Below, in pieces: positions 1-5,337 of a stretch of 5,337 bases of DNA. Each line of letters begins with the position of its first letter. Within the stretch, counting starts at the first letter, position 1. Position numbers and translations under genes: made by a program. Source of the stretch: SAR86 cluster bacterium (GTDB lineage: Bacteria > Pseudomonadota > Gammaproteobacteria > Magnimaribacterales > D2472). Where the stretch lies: contig JADHNV010000065.1 of the NCBI GenBank assembly GCA_016779285.1, positions 1 through 5,337 on the forward strand, given 5' to 3'. The notes under the pieces are model-generated. The model saw nothing but the letters and a program-made list of their open reading frames with translations. It made no database searches and was not told where the DNA came from.

Positions 1-390
1 TTTTTTGTGCTATTTATAATTTTGTTTAATGTTGTATTAGCAGATATTGGGGCTTATTTAGTTGGAAGTAGCATTGGTAAAACACCACTTTTTCCCAATA
101 TCAGTCCAAATAAAACTATAGAGGGTTTATTGGGCGGGTCAGCACTAGTTATTATTTTTATAACCTTATTGTATTTCTTTGATTTAATCTCAGTTGGTTT
201 GTTTTTGGCTTCTTTGATCAGTCTTCCTTTTGCATTTGTTGGTGACTATTTTGAAAGTCAATTGAAAAGGAGTAAGTCAGTTAAAGATAGTGGGTCAATG
301 ATTCCTGGTCACGGCGGGATTTGGGATCGCTTGGATTCTCATATTGCTGTGATGCCAATTTTTATTTTCTTAACTCACTTAATGTTATGA
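1..390 (+). CDS. cdsA: Phosphatidate cytidylyltransferase (CDP-diacylglycerol synthase), C-terminal part, 5' end off window
   Basis: CdsA is an inner-membrane enzyme that condenses phosphatidic acid with CTP to give CDP-diacylglycerol, the precursor of phosphatidylethanolamine, phosphatidylglycerol and cardiolipin. The reading frame is open from base 1, so the gene enters from the left; the GTG at 7 is an internal valine codon, not a start. About 129 residues are present, roughly the last 45% of a usual ~285-residue protein. In fragment numbering, seen motifs are ADIGAY (14-19), SPNKT followed by EG (35-41), GD (81-82) and the full CDP-diglyceride synthetase signature at 86-112: S-x-L-K-R, then K95-D96-S-G, P102-G-H-G-G and D109-R-L-D112. 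These include the metal- and substrate-binding acidic residues. Hydrophobic segments lie at about 1-20, 45-60, 65-80 and 115-128. The stop TGA overlaps the dxr start. Identity is very secure. Confidence 0.96.
   Translation, partial: FFVLFIILFNVVLADIGAYLVGSSIGKTPLFPNISPNKTIEGLLGGSALVIIFITLLYFFDLISVGLFLASLISLPFAFVGDYFESQLKRSKSVKDSGSMIPGHGGIWDRLDSHIAVMPIFIFLTHLML
387..390 (+). other. ATGA stop-start overlap joining cdsA and dxr
   Basis: The dxr ATG (387-389) overlaps the cdsA TGA (388-390) in the classic ATGA arrangement. The 20 bases upstream hold no Shine-Dalgarno-like purine stretch, so termination-reinitiation coupling is the likely way dxr is translated. The coupling is inference; the overlap is seen directly. 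Confidence 0.9.
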
Positions 391-1538
391 AAAATATTAT
401 TTTATTGGGCGCTACCGGCAGTATTGGCGAAAGTTGCCTTAATGTAATCAGGCAGAATAAAAAAGAATTTAATTTGCTGGGTATTGGATTGGGCAGCAAC
501 TTAGATAAAGCCCATAAAATAGCACAAGAATTTGAACCAGAACATATTTTTATCGGTGAACCTGATCTTGATAATTCACATCAATTATTTCGTAGATACC
601 CCAGAATTCTTAATTCAGAAAATGAATTACAGCAGCTAATACAAGATTCCAATGTGGACATAGTGGTATCAGCAATTTCAGGATTTGCTGGTTTAAAGGC
701 AAGTTATTTTGCTATAGATGCAGGCAAAACTATTCTGGTTGCAAATAAAGAAAGCATTGTAGCGGCGGGGGACATCTTAATTCCTCTTGCTGAAGCTAAA
801 AATTCAAAAATTATTCCAGTTGACAGTGAGCACAATGCTATCCATCAATGCTTACCTTCATACAGAAACCTTGATGAGATTGCTAAAATAATTATCACTG
901 CATCAGGCGGCCCCTTTAAAGATAAAACATTTAAGGAATTAGCTGAAGTTTCACTCCAAGATGCCTTGAAACATCCAACTTGGAGCATGGGAACCAAAAT
1001 TACTATTGATTCAGCCACTTTAGTAAATAAGTGTCTAGAGTTAATTGAAGCACATCATCTTTTTCAAATTCCAGAATCTAAAATTGAAATCGTTTTACAC
1101 CCTCAAAGCATTATTCATTCAATGGTTACATTTATTGATGGTTCTACCATGGCTCAAATGAGTAACCCAAATATGGAAGTCCCCATTGCCAATGCCCTGG
1201 GTTTGGGTAGAAGGCTGCCTATTAATTTTGAGCCCATTCATTTCTCAGGATTGAACTTTTCTTTTGAGCCAATACCGGAAGGAAGAGGGGTAATTTTTGA
1301 GATCGCTAGAGAAGTTTGTAATCAAGGTGGTAATTTAGGGGTTATTTTTAATGCTGCAAATGAAGTTGCAGTCGAGTCTTTTATCAACAAAGATATAAAT
1401 TTTGCTGATATTTATAGAGTTATAGAAAGAACTTTTAATTCTTTTCCCTGTTCTAAACTAAACAATTTAGATGATGTATTTGAATATGACAAACAAGCAC
1501 GCATTCAAGCAGAGAAGGTGATAAAATCCATAAGCTAA
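387..1538 (+). CDS. dxr: 1-deoxy-D-xylulose 5-phosphate reductoisomerase
   Basis: Dxr (IspC) is cytoplasmic. It rearranges and reduces 1-deoxy-D-xylulose 5-phosphate to 2-C-methyl-D-erythritol 4-phosphate with NADPH and a divalent metal, the committed step of the MEP isoprenoid pathway and the fosmidomycin target. The product is 383 residues (E. coli about 398). The NADPH-binding GATGSIG loop is at residues 8-14. The catalytic domain has the ANKES motif (K121, E122), metal ligands D146, E148 and E218 with S147 between, the substrate-phosphate loop S173-G-G, and the HPTW flap (196-199) running into K204, D208-S-A and N214-K215. These correspond to E. coli K125, D150/S151/E152, S186, H209/W212, N227/K228 and E231. 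The C-terminal helical domain is complete. The frame is open back to an ATG at 321, but that adds 22 residues with no family counterpart inside cdsA; 387 puts GATGSIG at the normal distance from the start. No key residue is missing. Confidence 0.98.
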   Translation: MKNIILLGATGSIGESCLNVIRQNKKEFNLLGIGLGSNLDKAHKIAQEFEPEHIFIGEPDLDNSHQLFRRYPRILNSENELQQLIQDSNVDIVVSAISGFAGLKASYFAIDAGKTILVANKESIVAAGDILIPLAEAKNSKIIPVDSEHNAIHQCLPSYRNLDEIAKIIITASGGPFKDKTFKELAEVSLQDALKHPTWSMGTKITIDSATLVNKCLELIEAHHLFQIPESKIEIVLHPQSIIHSMVTFIDGSTMAQMSNPNMEVPIANALGLGRRLPINFEPIHFSGLNFSFEPIPEGRGVIFEIAREVCNQGGNLGVIFNAANEVAVESFINKDINFADIYRVIERTFNSFPCSKLNNLDDVFEYDKQARIQAEKVIKSIS

Positions 1539-1551
1539 ATTTTATAATATT

Positions 1552-2895
1552 ATGATCTATTTTTTTTCAGCCATAGTTTTACTGGGCGTTCTCATTGCCA
1601 TTCATGAATTTGGGCATTTTATTGTTGGCAGGATGTGTAATATTCATATTTATAGATTCTCGATAGGCATGGGTCCCGTAGTCTATAAAAAATTAGACAA
1701 ACATGGGACTGAATTTGCTTTATCTGCTCTCCCATTAGGTGGATATGTAGCATTTCATACTGAAAAAGTTAATGAAGAAGAATTAGAGCTTCAGCAACCC
1801 TTAACTCCCGAACAAAATCAGAATACTTTTGAAAGCAAACCCAAATGGCAAAGAGCCCTTGTAATGCTTGCAGGCCCCACAGCTAACTTTATACTTGCTG
1901 TTGGAATTCTATCTTTAATCTTTGTAAATTCTGTAGAGCGTCAATTTATTCCAGAAGTATCTGGGATTTCTTCTGAATATATTCAAAATAGTTCTGACTT
2001 GAAGCCAGGAGATGTCTTGACTGCTATCAATGATAAGACAGTTTCCAGTCTTCAGGACATCAGACTGGAATTACTTTCATTGTCAGGGACCAACGGCATT
2101 ATTGACTTTACATTTACAAGAGGTCCAGGCGCATCAAAATATACATTATCAGTTCCCGTAAAAAATTATCTTTCAGATCCAGAAGAGCAAAATGCTCCTG
2201 AAAATTTCATGGGTTTTGATCTTGTGATGAAATTACAGCCAACTGTCGGTGTCATTGCTCCAGACAGTGAAGCCGCAAAGAGTGGATTAATGGTTAACGA
2301 TAGGATACTAGCTGTTAATAGCCAATCAATTCGTTCATTTGAAGATTTGAGATTATTCCTTGAGGACTATCAGGGGTCTGATTTAGATTTCAAGGTTTTA
2401 AGAAATGAGCAAACCTTGTACTTGAATGTACCTCTTAGTGTTAGAAGCAATGTAAACGGCGAAGAAGAAAAATATATTGGAATAATGCCAGGATTAAAAA
2501 GATCATTCTTTGCTTCACTTTCAAAGGGAGCATACGAAACATATAATTTGAGTGTTAAAACTCTAACTTTTGTTGGCAAAATGGTAACAAGAGATCTGGG
2601 AACACAAAATCTCAGCGGTCCAATTGGCATTGTGCAGATGGCTGGTGATACTGCCAAAGCCGGCTTTATGCCTTTTTTATACCTGATGGCTCTTTTAAGC
2701 ATAAGTTTAGGCGTATTAAATCTATTACCAATTCCAGTTTTAGATGGTGGCCAGCTAGTTATGTTAGGCATTGAAGCTGTTAGGGGTTCCCCAATGCCAG
2801 AAAAAATGGAAAATTTATTTTACATGTCAGGGTGGGTTGCGGTTGGATTCCTTATGATCTTTGCTGTGTTCAATGATATTTCTAAATTTTTATAA
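1552..2895 (+). CDS. rseP: RIP metalloprotease RseP (site-2 protease, sigma-E pathway)
   Basis: RseP is an inner-membrane zinc protease that makes the second, intramembrane cut in the anti-sigma factor RseA after DegS, releasing sigma-E; the family also clears remnant signal peptides. The product is 447 residues (E. coli 450). The zinc site HEFGH is at 18-22 (H18, catalytic E19, H22) in the first membrane segment, and the third ligand is D398 in the NLLPIPVLDGG region (390-400). A GGYVAF membrane-associated loop (63-68) and AGPTANF (107-113) at the start of the second membrane segment are also seen. Two periplasmic PDZ domains follow, at about 130-200 (with LKPGD, 150-154) and 226-297 (with SGLMVNDRILAVN, 244-256). 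Membrane segments lie at about 3-24, 104-125, 372-392 and 427-443. The ATG chosen is 13 bases after the dxr stop and gives the usual short N-terminus before HEFGH. It has no Shine-Dalgarno sequence. In Pseudomonas the ortholog is called mucP. All catalytic residues are intact. Confidence 0.97.
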   Translation: MIYFFSAIVLLGVLIAIHEFGHFIVGRMCNIHIYRFSIGMGPVVYKKLDKHGTEFALSALPLGGYVAFHTEKVNEEELELQQPLTPEQNQNTFESKPKWQRALVMLAGPTANFILAVGILSLIFVNSVERQFIPEVSGISSEYIQNSSDLKPGDVLTAINDKTVSSLQDIRLELLSLSGTNGIIDFTFTRGPGASKYTLSVPVKNYLSDPEEQNAPENFMGFDLVMKLQPTVGVIAPDSEAAKSGLMVNDRILAVNSQSIRSFEDLRLFLEDYQGSDLDFKVLRNEQTLYLNVPLSVRSNVNGEEEKYIGIMPGLKRSFFASLSKGAYETYNLSVKTLTFVGKMVTRDLGTQNLSGPIGIVQMAGDTAKAGFMPFLYLMALLSISLGVLNLLPIPVLDGGQLVMLGIEAVRGSPMPEKMENLFYMSGWVAVGFLMIFAVFNDISKFL

Positions 2896-2903
2896 CATCA
2901 TCA

Positions 2904-5315
2904 ATGAAAAATTTAGCTCTTTCCCTTCTTGCAGTAATATCATTTTCAGCTTCAGCATTCGATGAATTTTTAATTACTGATATAAGAATAGTTGGCTTGC
3001 AAAGAGTTTCTATTGGCAGTATTTTCACTGCAATTCCAGTTAGCGTTGGCGACACAATGAATCAGGCTAAAGTCTCAGAAATTACCAGAGCTTTGTTTAG
3101 TACAGCGCAATTTAACGATATTCAAATTGGTAAGGATGGTAACGCGCTCATCATCAGCGTCTTAGAAAGACCATCTATCTCATCAATTGAACTTGATGGT
3201 AATAAAGCATTGAAATCTGAGGATTTATTAAAAGGACTTGAAGGCGCAGGTATTGCCGAGGGTCAAGTGTATAAGCGATCTACTTTGAATGGCATGAAAA
3301 GTGAACTGGTCAGACAGTATGCCTCTCAAGGGCGATATGGCGCAGGTGTAGAGATAGAAACGATTAACAAACCTAGAAATACCATTGACTTAAAAATTAT
3401 TATTGATGAAGGTGAAAGCGCAAAAATAAAAAAAGTTAATATCATTGGCAATGAGCTTTTTTCAGATGAAGATTTGATGAGAGGTTTTGAGCTCAAGGAG
3501 GGTAAGTGGTACTCGTTCCTTTCAAATAAAAATAAGTACTCAAAAGAAAAACTTCAAGGGGATATAGAAAATTTAGAATCTTTTTATCTAGATAGAGGCT
3601 ATCTTAAATTTTCTATCGAATCTTCTCAGGTGTCTGTTTCAAAAGATAAAAAGGATATTTTTATAACTTTAAGTATTAGAGAGGGCCAGCAATATAAAAT
3701 TGATGAAGTAACTGTTGTTGGTGATATGCCGATCGATGAGCGCATCTACTCAGCTGTAATTGATAGCCAAAAAGATCAAATCTACTCTCAAGCCCAAATA
3801 ACCCAAATTGAAGAATATTTTGTTAATCTTTTAGGAAACGAAGGCTACACCTTTGCAGAGGTTTCAGGGAATCCTGAAATTAATGAGGATGATAATTCAG
3901 TTTCTTTGTTTTTCTTGGTTCAGCCAGGCAATAGAACCTATGCAAGAAAGATTTTATTCTCAGGTAACTACTTAACCAATGATGAGGTTCTGCGAAGAGA
4001 GATGAGACAATTTGAGGGAGCTTGGGCATCAGACAATTTGATTGAGGGCTCAAAAGTGAGACTTGAAAGATTAGGTTATTTTAAAGAAGTTAATGTAGAA
4101 ACAATTCCGGTGCCAGGAACAGAAGATCAAGTTGATATTGAGTTTACTGTGGAAGAAGAGAGCACTTCGAGTATCGGTGGATCGATCGGGTATAGTGATT
4201 TTGGAATGAACTTAGGATTAAATTTATCTGATAATAATTATCTGGGTAGTGGAAATAGGTTTAATTTAGGCATCAATAAAAGTGTCTATCAAGAAGCCTA
4301 CAATATATCATTCTTCGATCCTTATTTTACAATGGATGGTGTAAGTAGAGGTTATAGCCTTTACTTTCGAGAAACTGATTATGGTGAGTACAACGTAGCA
4401 AATTATCTTACCAACTCTATGGGTGCCGGCGTCCAGTTTGGTTATCCCATAAGCGATACTCAGAGAATAGGATTAAACCTTAATTTTGATAATACGGATA
4501 TTGATCCTGGATCTCTGCCTTCAAGAGAAATTGCTGATTTCCTTGCCTCTGAGGGAACTGTATTTGACGTTTTAAAAGTTCAAGCTGTTTGGTCAAGAAT
4601 TACCTTGAATAGAGGTATGTTTCCAACATATGGATCCTCAACAGATATCATGTTGCAAGCCACCATTCCAGGCAGCGATCTAAGTTATTTTAAAACAAAT
4701 ATTCGTCAAAAATTTTACCGTCCTCTAGGTTTTGCTAATCTTGTTTTTGGGTTTGATGGACAGCTGGGTTACACAGGAGCCTATGGAGACACCAAAATAA
4801 CTCCATTTTTTGAAAATTTTTATTCTGGGGGTCCTCGCTCACTCAGAGGTTTTGAATCTAATACTTTGGGTCCTAGGGTGACGCCATCACCATGCTATGA
4901 ATTTGATGCCAAAACAGGAGAATGCCCATTAATTATTGATACAGATTTTGATGGTGAGCCTGATTCAATTGCACAAAACCCATATGCTTTTCAGCAGTTA
5001 AGGGATCCAATCGGAGGTAACTTTTTAATTGAAGGAAGTCTTCAGTTAATTTTTAGACTTCCAATGATTGAAGATCAAAGATCTATGCGCTCTGCATTCT
5101 TTTTAGATTTTGGTAATGTTTTTTCTACTGACTGCCAGGAATACCAGATTAACTGTTATGAGCCCTCGATTGATGAGTTAAAGTATTCAATAGGAGTTGG
5201 AGTGACATGGATAACAGGCTTTGGCCCAATGAGCTTTAGTTTTTCTCAGCCATTTAATGACGGGCCTTTTGATAGAACTGAAGAATTCCAATTTACCATT
5301 GGGCAAGTCTTTTAG
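2904..5315 (+). CDS. bamA: Outer membrane protein assembly factor BamA (Omp85 family)
   Basis: BamA is the central subunit of the BAM complex, folding and inserting beta-barrel proteins into the outer membrane. The product is 803 residues (E. coli 810). A signal peptide at 1-18 ends ASA|F, predicting signal peptidase I cleavage after A18. Five POTRA domains follow, at about 22-90, 91-172, 173-262, 263-343 and 344-420. POTRA5 keeps MRQFEGAW (367-374); its E371 aligns with the E. coli glutamate that contacts BamD. The 16-strand barrel (about 421-803) has IPGSD (588-592), FYSGG (639-643), the loop 6 motif LRGF (647-650, usually VRGF), SNTLGPR (652-658) and a C-terminal beta-signal ending in F803. 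Loop 6 contains C664 and C674 plus a DxDxDGxxD motif (679-687), and loop 7 contains C744 and C751. The ATG is 8 bases after the rseP stop and is supported by the signal peptide. No Shine-Dalgarno sequence precedes it. Confidence 0.98.
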   Translation: MKNLALSLLAVISFSASAFDEFLITDIRIVGLQRVSIGSIFTAIPVSVGDTMNQAKVSEITRALFSTAQFNDIQIGKDGNALIISVLERPSISSIELDGNKALKSEDLLKGLEGAGIAEGQVYKRSTLNGMKSELVRQYASQGRYGAGVEIETINKPRNTIDLKIIIDEGESAKIKKVNIIGNELFSDEDLMRGFELKEGKWYSFLSNKNKYSKEKLQGDIENLESFYLDRGYLKFSIESSQVSVSKDKKDIFITLSIREGQQYKIDEVTVVGDMPIDERIYSAVIDSQKDQIYSQAQITQIEEYFVNLLGNEGYTFAEVSGNPEINEDDNSVSLFFLVQPGNRTYARKILFSGNYLTNDEVLRREMRQFEGAWASDNLIEGSKVRLERLGYFKEVNVETIPVPGTEDQVDIEFTVEEESTSSIGGSIGYSDFGMNLGLNLSDNNYLGSGNRFNLGINKSVYQEAYNISFFDPYFTMDGVSRGYSLYFRETDYGEYNVANYLTNSMGAGVQFGYPISDTQRIGLNLNFDNTDIDPGSLPSREIADFLASEGTVFDVLKVQAVWSRITLNRGMFPTYGSSTDIMLQATIPGSDLSYFKTNIRQKFYRPLGFANLVFGFDGQLGYTGAYGDTKITPFFENFYSGGPRSLRGFESNTLGPRVTPSPCYEFDAKTGECPLIIDTDFDGEPDSIAQNPYAFQQLRDPIGGNFLIEGSLQLIFRLPMIEDQRSMRSAFFLDFGNVFSTDCQEYQINCYEPSIDELKYSIGVGVTWITGFGPMSFSFSQPFNDGPFDRTEEFQFTIGQVF
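4824..5027 (+). other. BamA extracellular loop 6 region: LRGF motif, cysteine pair and calcium-loop-like motif
   Basis: This sub-region of bamA encodes residues about 641-708, between barrel strands 11 and 12. In order it has the LRGF motif (647-650), which in the family folds back into the barrel lumen, the conserved SNTLGP, a C664/C674 pair ten residues apart, then D679-x-D681-x-D683-G684-x-x-D687, followed by the IGG that leads into strand 12. The aspartate motif matches the calcium-binding loop of thrombospondin type 3 repeats and resembles an EF-hand loop. Calcium binding is inferred, not shown. Boundaries are approximate. Confidence 0.6.
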
Positions 5316-5337
5316 TGATTATCTAGTGTTTTTTATT
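5316..5337. other. 22-base tail after bamA, no feature
   Basis: An AT-rich tail follows the bamA TAG. It holds no stem-loop, no recognisable start codon context and no terminator. In gammaproteobacteria skp/ompH usually comes next, but none of it can be seen here. Confidence 0.6.

Noticed and set aside
321..386. Upstream in-frame ATG that would extend dxr by 22 residues
   Set aside because: The extension overlaps cdsA coding sequence in another frame, has no match to Dxr N-termini, and the start at 387 places GATGSIG at the usual position.
1543..1548. TATAAT, a perfect sigma-70 -10 box just before rseP
   Set aside because: No credible -35 element lies 16-18 bases upstream, and transcription would begin at about the rseP start codon. 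In such AT-rich DNA this is probably chance.
1544..1553. Ten-base perfect palindrome ATAATATTAT overlapping the rseP start
   Set aside because: It is made only of A and T in a low-complexity stretch and has no second copy or spacer typical of an operator.
2599..2630. GGAAC inside rseP as a possible sigma-E -35 element for bamA
   Set aside because: The expected -10 (TCNAA-like) is absent at the right spacing, and the match covers only five bases within a conserved coding region.
2370..2771. 133-codon open frame on the minus strand inside rseP
   Set aside because: It lies fully opposite the well-conserved PDZ-C and catalytic region of rseP, resembles no known family, and has no start signals. 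It is a shadow of the real gene.
5316..5337. T-rich end of the window as a possible terminator
   Set aside because: There is no GC-rich stem before the T run, and the operon normally continues into skp.

Overview
The window is an ordinary, fully plus-strand, tightly packed block of four essential envelope and isoprenoid genes: the C-terminal half of cdsA, then complete dxr (ispC), rseP and bamA. Junctions are a 4-base ATGA overlap, a 13-base gap and an 8-base gap, so one polycistronic transcript is likely. No promoter, terminator, RNA gene, mobile element, repeat or CRISPR array was found. The only non-coding DNA is the two short gaps and the last 22 bases.

The gene set and order point to a gammaproteobacterium. 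The order cdsA-dxr-rseP-bamA is the Pseudomonas-type arrangement; in Escherichia coli dxr lies upstream of ispU (uppS) and cdsA. The DNA is AT-rich (roughly mid-30s percent GC by eye) and spacing is minimal. Together these suggest a streamlined, possibly marine lineage such as the SAR86 or SUP05 type. This placement is inference, since no taxonomic marker is present.

Layout: 1-390 is CdsA (CDP-diacylglycerol synthase, phospholipid synthesis). 387-1538 is Dxr (committed step of the MEP isoprenoid pathway, which also feeds undecaprenyl phosphate). 1552-2895 is RseP (site-2 intramembrane protease of the sigma-E envelope stress pathway). 2904-5315 is BamA (outer-membrane protein insertase). In related genomes skp/ompH and lpxD follow; nothing of them is visible here. 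The genes share a theme of building and monitoring the cell envelope: phospholipid, lipid carrier, stress sensing and outer-membrane assembly.

I did not find a previously undescribed system. The best leads are small. In BamA, extracellular loop 6 carries a thrombospondin-type-3-like calcium-binding motif next to a conserved cysteine pair, and loop 7 has a second cysteine pair. None of the three visible start codons has a Shine-Dalgarno sequence.
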